Assembly (NCBI GenBank): GCA_000733355.1
Contig: JNVV01000008.1
Span: 62,001-126,000, forward strand
DNA: 64,000 nucleotides
Direction: 5' to 3'
Source: Falciphora oryzae
Taxonomy: Eukaryota > Ascomycota > Sordariomycetes > Magnaporthales > Magnaporthaceae
Within the stretch, counting starts at the first letter, position 1. Each line of letters begins with the position of its first letter. Below are positions 12,201 through 22,775 of this stretch, piece after piece. The position numbers were made by a program, and so were the translations under genes. Under the pieces are notes generated by a model that searched no databases, was not told where the DNA came from, and worked only from the letters and a program-made list of their open reading frames with translations.

Positions 12201-12761
12201 TCGCTGCGGACGGCGCTGTCGCCCGACACGGCGCCCTACCTGCTAGACCAGGAGGTGACGGAGCCAGACCCGCAGATCATTTCGCTCAACGGCGAGCTAG
12301 TAGCCTACGACGAGACGACGGCGCGGTTCCTGCGCGAGCGCGAGGTTTCGTTTGTGCGCCAGGGGCTGGGCCTGCTCATCAACTCATACCTGGTCGGCAA
12401 CGCGCCGCTCGTATCGCCCATGAACTCAAAGGGCTGCGGCCGCATGCGGCTCAACATCCTGGTCCTGCAGCAGAACCTCAAGAATATTGAGGAAGGGGTC
12501 AGCCTCTCGCGCGCCGACGACTACTTCTCCCTCTTCGAGGCCGGGCCCGACGCCATCGTGGAGAGGGCCAAGACGGACGCCGCGGCCGGGGAGGGCGCGG
12601 CCGGGGGTGGCCACCGCTTCTCGTACGACGAGCTCAAGGCCCTCATCGAGCTCTGCTTCAGCGAGCAGCTGTCGAACCCGGAGCGCGGCATCGCCAGCGC
12701 CGCCAAGAGGCAGATGGCTGACAAGATGCTCAACCTCAGCGAGCAGATGTGGCAGACGTGA
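9264..12761 (+). CDS. sec8: Sec8, exocyst complex subunit
   Basis: Subunit of the exocyst, which tethers secretory vesicles at sites of polarised growth. Two exons, 9264–12034 and 12110–12761, joined across a 75-nt intron with GTAAGC donor, GCTAAC branch site and CAG acceptor; 1140 aa. Residues 1 to about 130 are low complexity: Arg/Asn/Asp/Tyr-rich, then two poly-Gly tracts (9382–9425 and 9594–9658). The Sec8 core follows: QIAQVLEHIKKDWPAMCQTD, CVPVQLALQLLDNSSVGRAH, HQGFNSSIGTFHKIQGSIQ. The helical-rod region continues to HSYVTTDADVY. The second exon supplies the conserved SYEELAATALLTLHMEVRCR. A poly-Gln/Gly insert near 11080 interrupts the middle. The ATG at 9264 is the first after an upstream stop-poor leader. 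Confidence 0.93.
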
Positions 12762-13103
12762 GAAAAGTTGGTTCTTGGGTCCTCCCCTTCAACCTATTGT
12801 TACGATCTTGGTATGATATCCGGCGCTGTGGTCCTTTTTTCGATTCCCATAGTTTTCCCACTTTTTTTCCTTCGTCAGCTTTAACTATAGCACCTAGCGT
12901 TGTGTTCTGGGACGCCCGGCCTCATCGTGTGGCGAATCGCAAAATGCATCTTCTCTTCCCCCTTTGGCGTTCACGTTTCTTTTTATATAGGCCAGGTCAG
13001 GGGCATAGCAGAACAGACCGACGAGGCGACAAGGATAAACCGAATAAAATGCCGATGCTTGCATTAGCGAGACAGAATCGCCAGACAATTGCGAATGCTC
13101 TAC
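12762..13103. other. convergent 3' intergenic region
   Basis: T-rich 3' flanks of sec8 and of the converging surface-protein gene; no gene or repeat is supported. Confidence 0.5.
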
Positions 13104-14443
13104 CTATATCCTCCCACTTCCCGTCTTTAGTCTCGAGGCACGGTGGTCGTACAGCTCGGCAGGCAAATGCGAGGACCCATACCCGTACATGGATCTCGGG
13201 TCAGCCCCCATCTCGTACCTCTGCGCCGCCTCCATCTCGTACCGCCGCCAGGCCTCGGCGTCCATCTCGTGCTTTGCCGCCGCCACCGCGTCGACCTCGT
13301 GCCTAGGCGTCCCGTCTATTTCGTTTTCTTGCGCCGCGTACATCTCGTGCTTTGCTGCGGCTACTGCGTCTACCTCGCGGGGGTGCGATGTAGAGCCCAT
13401 AAGTTCCGGCCCTTTCGGTCGGAGCGAGTCCTCGTCGCTTAGGTTGTATTGTTGTTGCTGCTGCTCCTTGGCCCCGCGTCGCCGCGCGAGGATCCACCAG
13501 ACCAGTATCGCGGACAAGGCGGCGGCTGTCCCGACGGCGCCGCCGATGACGCCTGCCAGCGCGCCCGGCGACAGGCTCGGCGACCCTGTGCCTTTTTGGT
13601 CGCCGGTGGACGCCGGCTCGGGCGTCGGTGGTGGCCGGGTCGGTGCCGGGGTGCCCGGAGTCGAAGCCGAAGCCGGAGCCGATGACGACGACGACGTGCT
13701 CGGGTGGGCCCTGAGCGACGTGGCCGTCTCCTCGGGGATGCCCGAGACGGGCCCGCCGCGGACGGTGCCGCCGTCGTCCTTGAAGACCATGACGCCCGGG
13801 GACCTTATCTCGCCGCCGATGCCGGAGCGGTACTGCGGCGGGGACCCGCGCGAGGGCGCGAAGCGGAAGACGTAGTTTGTCGTCCGCCCCAGGAACTGGT
13901 CGTCCAGGTCGAAGCGGCCGTTGCCGAGCTTCGCCTTGTCCGTGTTGGCTTTGCCAAAGGTCCAGGTTAGGTTGCCGGCTTGTGAGAGGTTCAGGTTTAC
14001 TGGGTTGTTTTACGAACGTCAGTTGGTTCGTGTAAACAACGCGCAGTCAAGCAGTACATAGTCTGTTTTTTGGTGTCGTGCTTCCCCAACATCTCCGGTT
14101 TGTGATATCTTCCAAATAAAGGTGTGACCAAAAACTAACCGTCGATGAGCAGAGCAAATGGAAAGATGTCGTAGTCGAACGTCGTCAGCCACAAGTCGTA
14201 GATGGTTTCCGAAGCGGTCATAACATCTCTGTCCGTCTTGGCTGCCGACCACTTCACCGTATGGCGCTGGCCTATAACGTAAACAAGGGCAAAGTCGGCG
14301 ATGGTCTCGATGGGGTCGAGGAAAGGCCATGCTTTGACGCCAAAGCATGGGCTGTGGCCAAGAAGGGCGATGAGAAGTAGCAGCTGGACAGCATCGCGAA
14401 GAGGGCCTAGCAGGACGAGCCTGCGTAGGCGTGGTGCCAACAT
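13104..14443 (-). CDS. single-pass surface protein, KNH-like ectodomain (family A, copy 1)
   Basis: Predicted 399-aa type I membrane protein. Two minus-strand exons, 14443–14140 and 13999–13104, joined by a 140-nt GT–AG intron in phase 1. An N-terminal hydrophobic stretch (about residues 18–30) looks like a signal peptide. The ectodomain contains IGQRHTVKWSA, LWLTTFDYDIFPFALLID and NLTWTF, resembling the Kre9/KNH-type Ig-like fold (my inference). A Ser/Thr/Pro-rich stalk leads to the membrane segment GVIGGAVGTAAALSAILVWWIL, a basic stop-transfer RRRGAKE, poly-Gln, and a tail with a repeated EVDAVAAAKHEM motif. It is a paralogue of the gene at 18345–19436, with the same intron phase and position just before the V(K)V/NL motif. 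The function is unknown; a cell-wall sensor or adhesion role is only a guess. Confidence 0.82.
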
Positions 14444-15738
14444 GGATTATGTCCTATTAGAGTCTTTATACTTATTTGAGTAAACGAGTGAAAGGGAGTC
14501 GGAAGAGGGCCGAGTATACGAGGCTATCGTGATTCCATGCACAACATGTTCATCATGTAAGTGCAGGGGAAAAGAAGGTGGTGTCAAGGAGTAGACCCGG
14601 GAGGCATTCAACGGGGGAAAAAAACAGGAAGGAAAGACGAGGAAAAGGGGGCTCTGAAAACATCTGGGGGTATGCTTCAATAGGAGGGCATCGTCGGTCA
14701 ACAAGCACCTCGACCCCCCGGTAGATCTACGGAGTGCAGATATGGATCAGGCACCACCTGAGCCCCAGCCAAGACGACCAACAGCATGTGGAGGTTTCAA
14801 CCAAGCCTGAACGAGAGTGAGAGCCCCCGGTTTGCGTGCTAAATAAAGTCGCGGGGCCAGATCTTTGTGCGCGTCTACCGTGTCGTTAGTGAGCACTGGA
14901 GATGGAAGCATGTCGGGCGGNNNNNNNNNNNNNNNNNNNNNNNNNNNNNNNNNNNNNNNNNNNNNNNNNNNNNNNNNNNNNNNNNNNNNNNNNNNNNNNN
15001 NNNNNNNNNNNNNNNNNNNNNNNNNNNNNNNNNNNNNNNNNNNNNNNNNNNNNNNNNNNNNNNNNNNNNNNNNNNNNNNNNNNNNNNNNNNNNNNNNNNN
15101 NNNNNNNNNNNNNNNNNNNNNNNNNNNNNNNNNNNNNNNNNNNNNNNNNNNNNNNNNNNNNNNNNNNNNNNNNNNNNNNTTGCCTTGGAGGCGCTTCTTT
15201 TTCAGCCCTGATTGGCGGCAGTCGCCCGCGCTTGGGGAAACCTTGCCAAGCACTCCTACTTAATGGCCGCGGGTGGAGCCAATCGAGGCGGCTGGCCGTT
15301 TTCTGCGAATGAAACCAACAGCCAGCGCGATGCCCCTGGGCTCCACCCCACCTGCATTGCACAAAGGGGAAGCGACTGCCCGCGCAACAACGGGAGTGAG
15401 GGCGAAAACGCGCCATCGAATGGCAGGCAGCACAGAGCACAGAGACTTTAGGCAATGCCAGCCCGTTCGGGCGTGCGCCCAGCTCTGCTCCCCGGCCATG
15501 CTCAGCCGCAGATTGAGATCAAGGGCGGGCCCTGCTCCAGACTGACGACATCAATCAAACGTGTAATTTATATCATTAGGTTTGAGTCTATTCCTTTACT
15601 GCCTAGCCGAAGGGCCTGCTAGCGCCTCAACGCTCCAGCCGCTGCCCTCGAGGCTCCCCTCTTCCCCATCCACGCATCCATTTGGAACTGTTTCGCCGTT
15701 GGCTTCCGCGTCGGGCGACCCATGCGAACGCCGCAGCG
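14444..15738. other. intergenic region containing an assembly gap
   Basis: Divergent upstream regions of the family-A surface protein and the GH47 mannosidase. The only open frames span the Ns and mean nothing. No repeat or gene is seen in the readable part. Confidence 0.5.
14921..15179. other. assembly gap (259 N)
   Basis: An unbroken run of N. The content is unknown; a repeat or GC-rich stretch that defeated assembly is possible. Confidence 0.99.
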
Positions 15739-17709
15739 ATGTCGATTGCTTCACTCAACGCGCTGAAGCGCAGGGCGCTGCCCCTGCTCTTCGTCCTCTT
15801 TGTCTTCGCGTACCTCCTGCACCACAGCCAGCGGAGATTGCGAGGCCCCAGCTCGTGGCAGGGCGCGCCCAGCAGCAGCAGACCCAATGCTGGTGGAGGC
15901 CACTTCAGCTGGGCCAGCGTCCCGCTCCACTACCCCGTGCCGCCCGAGTCGATGCGTCCCCTGCCCGACACGACTGGCCGCCAGATCCCGCGCATCCAGC
16001 ACGTGTTCTCCAAGGAGACCGCAGCCGACAGGAAGGTCCGCCTGGACAGGCTCGCCCTCGTCAAGAGCAACTTCACCCACGCCTGGAACGGCTACAAACA
16101 GCATGCTTGGATGAGCGACGAGGTCCGGCCCATCTCGGGCGGCGCCCACAACCCCTTCGGCGGCTGGGCTGCCACGTTGGTCGATGCCCTCGACACCCTT
16201 TGGATCATGGGCATGAAGTCCGAGTTCGACGAAGCTGTGCGCGCCATTGACCTGATCGACTTCAGCTCCAGCACGCTCGACGAGATCAACGTTTTCGAGA
16301 CCACGATCCGCTACCTAGGCGGCTTCCTCGCAGCTTACGATATTAGCGGCGGGCGCTCCCCCTCGCTGTTGCGCAAAGCGATCGAGCTGGGCAACATGCT
16401 CTATGTCGCCTTCGACACCCCTAACCACTTGCCCATCACCCGCTGGAAACTCAACGAGCTGAAGAAGGCTCGTACGGGCGGCATCGGTCCGGCCCAGGTT
16501 GCTCCTCCGGGTCTCCTTGTCGCCGAGATCGGCTCCCTGACCCTCGAGTTCACACGCTTGAGCCAGCTCTCAGGCGACCCCAAGTACTTCGATGCCGTCC
16601 AGCGCGTCATGGAAGTTTTTGCGGACGAGCAGGACAAGACCTACCTGCCCGGCTTGTGGCCTGTGGTCGTAAACGCCGAAAAGCCTGATTTCACCGGCGA
16701 CGGGGGCTTTACCATCGGCGGCATGGCCGATAGCACGTACGAGTATCTTCCAAAGGTATGCCTCATGACTTGTTTATCCTGCGCCTTGTTCGTCAAGACC
16801 AGTGTCATTATCCCTCCTTTTGTTGCCCCTGAGTGAGACATGCATGTGACAAAACCAAGACACTCGCTGACCTCCAGCAACCAACGCCTGCGGCAACAGC
16901 AATACCTACTTCTGAACGGCGGCTCCCAAATGTACCGTGATCTCTACGTCAAGGCCATAGCCGCCATGAAGCGCAACATTTTCTTCCGCCCGCGGACCAA
17001 GAGCTCGGCTCAGATGCTGATGCCGGGCGATGCGCGGGCCGACGGCTCGAAGCATTGGTCCAAGGTTGAGCAGGAGTCGCGAGTCCAGCACCTGGGCTGC
17101 TTCGCGGGCGGTATGGTGGGCCTCGCCGCTCGCGCCCTCGACCTCCCCGGCGACATGGAAGTGGCTAGACAGCTGGTCGAAGGCTGTCTGTGGTCCTACG
17201 AGACAGCGCCATCGGGCTTCATGCCCGAGGTCATGCATGTAACGCGCTGCCCCCGCACCGGTCCCTGCGCATGGGACGAGACTGAGTGGCACACTGGTGT
17301 CAAGGAGCGTGCCAAGGCGGCACCCGGTGCTGACGTCGCCGAGACCATCCGCCAACAGCGCCTGTCGCCGGGAGTCGTGAGCGTGGATGACCGCCGCTAC
17401 GTCCTGCGGCCCGAGGCGATCGAGAGTGTCTTCATTCTCTACCGTCTCACGGGCGAACAGGCGTTGGCTGACCGGGGATGGTCCATGTTCGAGAACATTG
17501 TGCAACAGACGCAGACGGATGTGGCTCACGCGGCGTTAGCCGACTGCACTGCCCCCGAGCCATCGTCGACCCGGACCGATAGCATGGAGAGCTTCTGGCT
17601 CGCAGAGACGCTCAAGTATTTCTACCTCTTGTACTCGACGCCCGACGTCGTCAGTCTGGACCAGTACGTCCTGAACACAGAGGCTCACCCGCTGCGGAGA
17701 CCTTCGTGA
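15739..17709 (+). CDS. class I alpha-1,2-mannosidase (GH47)
   Basis: Trims alpha-1,2-linked mannose from N-glycans in the ER/Golgi lumen. Two exons, 15739–16755 and 16900–17709, separated by a 144-nt GT–AG intron (CGCTGAC branch site), 608 aa. It is a type II membrane protein: short basic cytoplasmic end, then the anchor LPLLFVLFVFAYLL. GH47 landmarks seen are HAWNGYKQHAW, FGGWAATLVDALDTLWIMG, DEINVFETTIRYLGGFLAAY, LPGLWPVVVN, FTIGGMADSTYEYLPKQYLL (across the splice), HLGCFAGGMVGLAAR, YVLRPEAIESVFILYRLTG and DSMESFWLAETLKYFYLLYS. The C-terminal VLNTEAHPL contains the calcium-binding Thr of the family. The ATG at 15739 is preferred over 15682 because it directly precedes the anchor. Whether it acts in the ER or the Golgi cannot be told from sequence. 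Confidence 0.93.
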
Positions 17710-18344
17710 GAATGAAGCGTCTTGGTATAGGTATCACAGCGCTCAGTGTCCCTTTTTTGATTCCATTCCTGGGTTCACGGTCGGTGTCAGGGTTTCGGCT
17801 TCGGTTACTAGGGGAATAATAGGCCAAAATAAGACATGCAAAATTTGCCCCATTGACACACATGCCAAAATACCCTCACCGATTCCTCCCGCATGCCCAA
17901 CCTTACTTACCGTGGGCGGTTGGTAACTCGCCCGGTGTCGCCACCAGCTGGCCTTCGGTCCCGGCCGCGATCCGAGCTAATTTAAGCGCACTCCCGGGAC
18001 AGCACAGCCCAGCCTGCACACTGAATCCTTTATCTGCGCTTGTAACCAATCACCTAGGCGCGCTGATCCCTCTCGCTAACGTTTATGGGTGGCCTTGGCC
18101 TGAGGAGGATTTGCTGGTTTCAAGGGGCCTCCGCTGTGCTTACGCGCCCCTCCCTTCTCATTTCCCCCTCCCTGTGCAGCCTCACCTCTCCCATCAATAC
18201 CGGCCCTCTTTTACAGTAGCACACAGTGTGTCAGATTACCGAAGTCTGGCCCCCGGCCCTCCTTTTCCTGCAATTGTATGCCGCCAGCCATTCATCCCGT
18301 ATCACCTCTATCTGGCCTTCCATCACCACGTCGCTGTCGTCGTG
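17710..18344. other. intergenic region, GH47 to surface protein A2
   Basis: 3' flank of the mannosidase and promoter of the next gene. The open frame that enters from 17853 lacks a domain before the signal peptide at 18345, so I treat it as 5' leader. Confidence 0.5.
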
Positions 18345-19436
18345 ATGATGGCCATGTCTCGCTGTCGCAGACTCGCCCTGGTGGGCCTCGCGCTCCTGTC
18401 GTCGGCCGTCGTGGCCCAGAAGGGGACGGTCCAAGAGGCTATTTGGAACGTGCCCAACGGCAAGGCAAAGGATTTGAGCCAGACATTCCAGCTCGGACAG
18501 CTCGTGCCTCTGTCATGGAACGCGTACAACGGTAGCATCGACGACCTGTGGCTCACAACCTGGGACCCTAATGATCCATTTTACGCTTATCGCATAGCTG
18601 GTGAGTTGCTTGGTCCGTTTCTGCTCGTCCCGTCCCGAAAGACGCGTGCAAGGCAATGTACCTTGAGCCAAATTGATGAGGAAAGAAAAAGGGTAAAAGG
18701 GTAAAAGGCTAAGACCGTCGCCACATCAGTAAAGGTCGATCTCCGCAAAAACGGCGGCATGAACTGGAGAGTCCCAACCTTCGACCATACAATAAACATG
18801 GTCAAGCAGACGGCCAAGTTCGTCCTGCGATTCAAGCCGCCGTCAGAGTCGGCCACCGTTTTCAAGTCCAATGAGCCGGAGCTGAGCAGCCCGGGCTTCC
18901 TCCTCATCCTGGGCGACCTGTCGACCCTCACCACCTCCTCCGCCTCCGCCACTTCGATGTCGACATCGGGCTTGACGCTGCCCACAGAGACCGGCGCCGC
19001 CACGACGCCGGTGGGGGCCCCGACCCCGGCCCCGGCCCCCGAGCCCCCGGCAGGCATCTCGGGCGCAGCGATAGGCGGAATCGTGGCGGGGGCAGTGGCT
19101 GGGATCGCGATAGTGTCGGTCCTGATCTGGTTCTTCGTCTTCCGCGCCCGGAAAAAGCGGGCTGCCGCCGAAAACAGAGGATATGCCGGGATAGCGGGCG
19201 CGTACGGCGCGGCACCAAAGGACAACAACGGCCCAGGTGGCGGGGGAGAGCTCGACGGTAGCAGCTACGGGTCGCCGGTACCGCAGTACAGGCCGTATGA
19301 GGCACCGGCCAGCGCGGCGCGCTACGAGGCGCCGGGCGATACGCACGCTGGTGGCAGGTATGGGAACGGACAGAACCAGCCTTCGGAGTTGGATGGGAGT
19401 GCTGTCGATAGTGCGGGGGAAAGGGGGGCGAGGTGA
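18345..19436 (+). CDS. single-pass surface protein, KNH-like ectodomain (family A, copy 2)
   Basis: Predicted 320-aa type I membrane protein. Exons 18345–18600 and 18730–19436 join across a 129-nt intron (GTGAGT donor) in phase 1. The signal peptide RRLALVGLALLSSAVVA is followed by an ectodomain with FQLGQLVPLSWNAYNGSIDDLWLTTWDP, an N-glycosylation site (NGS), and after the splice VKVDLRKNGGMNWRVP. This order of motifs fits a Kre9/KNH-like Ig fold (inference). A Thr/Ser/Pro stalk leads to the membrane segment AIGGIVAGAVAGIAIVSVLIWFFVF, basic RARKKR, and a Gly/Tyr/Pro tail. ATGs at 18345, 18348 and 18354 are all possible starts. It is a paralogue of the gene at 13104–14443, sharing LWLTT and the intron site. 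Function unknown. Confidence 0.82.
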
Positions 19437-20414
19437 ATGGAGTTGGGTTGAATAACTTGGTTTGCTTTTAATCCCTTTATAAATTTGCCATATAGCGTGT
19501 GAACAACCAGGAACATGGAGCATAAGATACCACTTAGATATTTGAAATTCTGAATGTAGATATTATCTGCTACACTGCTCGGAATACATTCTACGGATAA
19601 CTAAAACATCACCTAGCATTTGTATGTACAGTGCGTGCTAAAGGCACCATCATCACCGCCATCTTTTCTTATCAATATATGATTTATGGAAGGAGAAAGA
19701 AAAAAAAAAAAAAGCAAAAGCTCACTCGGCTGCCCTTATTTTGGGACAAGCCTCGTTACGAAATCCCCAGTCTAGGTTGGGTTTTCTACTATGGCTCCAA
19801 ATCGCCGTCAACGGACGGATTCGAACCAGCGAGCTTGGGGTTTCCTGGCCCTCACCCGTGGAAGAAGGTTGTGGCATCTTTTTCATGCCACGGTTTGCAC
19901 CCGTTCGACCACTCGGTTTGCTGCTGTGAGCTGTTGGAAACCTGGCTGCTGTCCGTGGTTATAAGGTCAAGGGTCCCGGGCCCCGGAGGAGGAAGGAGCG
20001 AACAGACAGAAGCAGCTTTCTGGTCACCAGCGACCAGGGTCCCACAGAGGCTCTGCTACGAGATCGGATGAAACGGGATACTATGTCTGGGCTTCCCGCC
20101 AGATTCTCAACGCCTCGCTACTCCGTCTGGCTCGAGTTTGACTTTCGTATTATATCAAGTTGCTACGCACGGTGGAATAGTGCGACCTGTTCCCGATTTT
20201 CAACGCACTTCCTCGTGCCACGGCGAATATAGAAAGGTTGGATCAAGCACGACCAGCGCCAGACAAGCACCGTTCTTGCAGCGATATCATTGGGGCATCG
20301 TATTTTCTTGTATTAAATGGCGTAAAATCGTAGTCCTTATGCCAGTCATCTATTTTTATATGCAGCCAGGGGACATGTAGTTGGTATTGCCATCATCCAG
20401 ATTTTTAGTCGCCT
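19437..20414. other. convergent intergenic region
   Basis: Between family-A copy 2 and argJ. It holds an A-rich tract near 19697–19713 and a tRNA-like stretch on the minus strand (listed separately). No protein gene is supported. Confidence 0.5.
19804..19922 (-). other. tRNA-like sequence, probably degenerate
   Basis: On the minus strand an A-box-like ACCGAGTGG is followed about 80 nt later by a perfect B-box/T-arm core GGTTCGAATCC, the spacing expected for a type II (Ser/Leu) tRNA with an intron. The arms CCGTGG and CCACGG could form an extended anticodon stem. However, the 3' acceptor strand CGTTGAC has no matching 5' strand upstream and the T stem has mismatches, so I do not call a functional tRNA. 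It may be a pseudogene or a tRNA-derived retroelement head. Confidence 0.35.
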
Positions 20415-21905
20415 CTATGTCCGGTAGTCGCCGTTGATGGTACTGCCACAGGATATCCATGTTAGCTATGCTCAGCTGCTACACAAGTCACATCCAGAAA
20501 GGGGCACTTACACGTATTCGTGGCTAAAATCGCAGGTCCAGTAGGTCGCCTCCTTGGACCCGGTGCCCAGCCTGACGAGGATCTCGAGGTCCTCCAGCTT
20601 CAGAATCTCCGCCGCCCGGACCTCGTCGACCTGCTCGGGCTCGCCGTTCACCAGCAGCCTGAGCTCGGCCGTCCCGTCGGTGGGGATGAAGGAGACGTTT
20701 GTCTTCTCGGGGATGATGCTAGACTCCACCCCGGCGACCTCGGGCGTGGCGGGCTCCGAGATGAGAGCGTAGCCCGTGGCGCATAGGATGCGGCCCCAGT
20801 TGGCGTCCTTGCCGTACAGGGCCGTCTTGACCAAGGGGGAGCGCGCGATGGTGCTGGCGACCTTGCGGGCCGCCTCCTCGCTCGCGGCCTCGACGACGCG
20901 CACCGTCACGAACTTGGTCGCGCCCTCGCCGTCGCGCACGATCAGCTTGGCCAGGTCGGCCGCGAAGTCGGTCAGCACGCCGCGGAACTCGGCGTAGTCG
21001 GGCGAGGCCTCGTCGGCGACCTCTCGCCCGCCCGCGGCGCCGTTGGCCAGCAGCGCGACCGTGTCGTTGGTCGAGGTGTCGCCGTCGACGGTGATGCTGT
21101 TGAAGGACCGGTCGGCGGCGTGGCGCAGCGCCGCGGGCAGCAGGGTGGGCGCCACGGGGGCGTCGGTGGCGATGACGCCCAGCAGCGTCGCCATGTTGGG
21201 GTGGATCATGCCCGCGCCCTTTGTCATGCCGGCGATGCGGTACTCGACCTCGGGCGACGAGGGCAGGCGGAAGGTGCGCGACATGAGCTTGGGGAAGGTG
21301 TCGGTGGTGCAGATGGCGCGCGCGCAGGCGAGCCAGTGGTCGTGGGACGCGCCCAGGGCGTCGCGGGCTGTGGGCACGTTATCAAGGATTCGCTTGATGG
21401 GCAGGCGCTGGCCAATGACGCCCGTGCTCATGACGAGCGTGCCGTCGGTGCCCAGGGCCCGGTCGGCCTCGCGCGCCATGGCGGCCGCGTCCTCGAGCCC
21501 GCCCTTGCCCGTCACGGCGTTGGCGCAGCCCGAGTTGACGATGACGCCCGCGACGCCGGAGTTGCCCTTGCGTTTAAGCAGATCCCGGCTGAAGGTCACG
21601 GGCGCCGCCTGGAACCGGTTCTTGGTGAAGACGGCGGCGGCGGCGCACGGCACGTCCGACGCCAGCAGGGCCAGGTCCGGCTTGGTCGTGTTGCCCGGCT
21701 TGACGCCCACGACGATGCCTGACGCCCGGAAGGCCTGTGGGTACGTGCCCCTGGAGGGCACGTACTTCTTCTTGGAGGGCGGTATGGAGTCCACCGAGGT
21801 GGCAGAGTATAACCGCACCTGCTGCTGCCTCTGCCCAGCCCGCCGGGCCAATTGGCCCAGCCGGCCGAGGGCGGCTGCCGTAGACCACGAAGCCTGCGAG
21901 GCCAT
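20415..21905 (-). CDS. argJ: ArgJ, bifunctional glutamate N-acetyltransferase
   Basis: Mitochondrial ornithine acetyltransferase that recycles the acetyl group from N-acetylornithine to glutamate in arginine synthesis. Two minus-strand exons: 21905–20512 and 20442–20415, across a 69-nt GT–AG intron; 473 aa. The short last exon is needed to complete the conserved end [12 protein letters not shown]. The N-terminal 35–40 residues are Arg/Gln/Ala-rich and fit a mitochondrial targeting sequence. Family marks are [54 protein letters not shown] and [10 protein letters not shown]. The self-cleavage site is MA|TLLG, between Ala239 and Thr240, producing alpha and beta subunits with Thr as nucleophile. 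The ATG at 21905 is chosen over an upstream in-frame extension that lacks presequence character. CPC1/GCN4-type elements lie upstream. Confidence 0.95.
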
Positions 21906-22775
21906 GGCTCTATGATAATTGTATAATGAACGGCAACCAGGCCACAAGTGATGCGAATTGGCCAGACTGGCGTGCGTCACGGTGGGATATAAAAGCATCA
22001 GTCGAGTCACGGCAAGGACAAAAAAAATGGGTCAAGGCCAGCAGCGTCGCTGCCCCTGACGAATTGACTCCTCACAGGGCGCGCGCCCTGGTGCCGCAAC
22101 CGGAGGAGAACCCAGGCGGCCAAGGTCAATTGAGTCACAGTGAACCTTGCCGAGAGCGTACACTACAGAAAAGTGTGGAATGTCCACCCTGCTACCTGGT
22201 ATCTGCTTCTATTCTCCCCAGATGGTGTCCGTCTCCGAGATCTCACTTGACATCGCCCAAGTAGGAAGCTCTACACAAAACCCACTTCGTCAATGTCAAG
22301 CGACTGGCAGCTGGCTGCACCCCACCAAGACGGCTGCCAGGGGCCCCACACGAGCTCCATTCCAGCCTGCCTGAAAAAGGCGTGGCCAGCTTTCGTTTGC
22401 TTCCACTGCCTTCTAAGAAATCCTTTCTTCTCATTGCCAATTCTCAACCGAGAAAATGACACGCTTCAATTCGAACGTGCCAACGTCACCAGCAGCACAG
22501 CCTGCTGTGATCGTGCTGCGCTTTTCTTCTTCGGCACCAGCCACTTGAAACAACACGCGCGCTGCGACACGCGCTAGATAAAATCTCTTCCGCTGTTGCT
22601 TTCTATTCGCTTCTCGCTTTCTCGATTCTTGTCCTGCCATCGGCTTTTGCGATCTAGACTCTGCAGCTTGCTGGAAACGCAGCTGCATCTGAGCAAACAA
22701 GCAGAGCTCAAGGCCACACCAGGCACCACCGACCTCGCACCTTCTTCGATCCGTCCTGGACAGGAGACCTGCAAG
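21906..22775. other. divergent upstream region of argJ and the derlin
   Basis: 870 bp holding both promoters. It includes the CPC1/GCN4-type elements near argJ and a TATAAAA sequence at about 21988–21994. The frame upstream of the derlin ATG (from 22596) begins without an ATG and is taken as 5' leader. Confidence 0.55.
22003..22137. promoter_or_regulatory. three CPC1/GCN4-type elements upstream of argJ
   Basis: GAGTCA core at 22004–22009, TGACTC at 22065–22070 and a full TGAGTCA at 22131–22137. They lie 99, 160 and 226 bp upstream of the argJ ATG. This is the binding site of the bZIP factor GCN4/CPC1, which induces amino-acid biosynthesis genes on amino-acid starvation. Site identity is seen in the sequence; regulation is inferred. 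Confidence 0.75.

Noticed and set aside
21906..22010. 35-residue upstream extension of ArgJ
   Set aside because: The extension lacks mitochondrial-presequence character and the normal presequence starts at the ATG at 21905.
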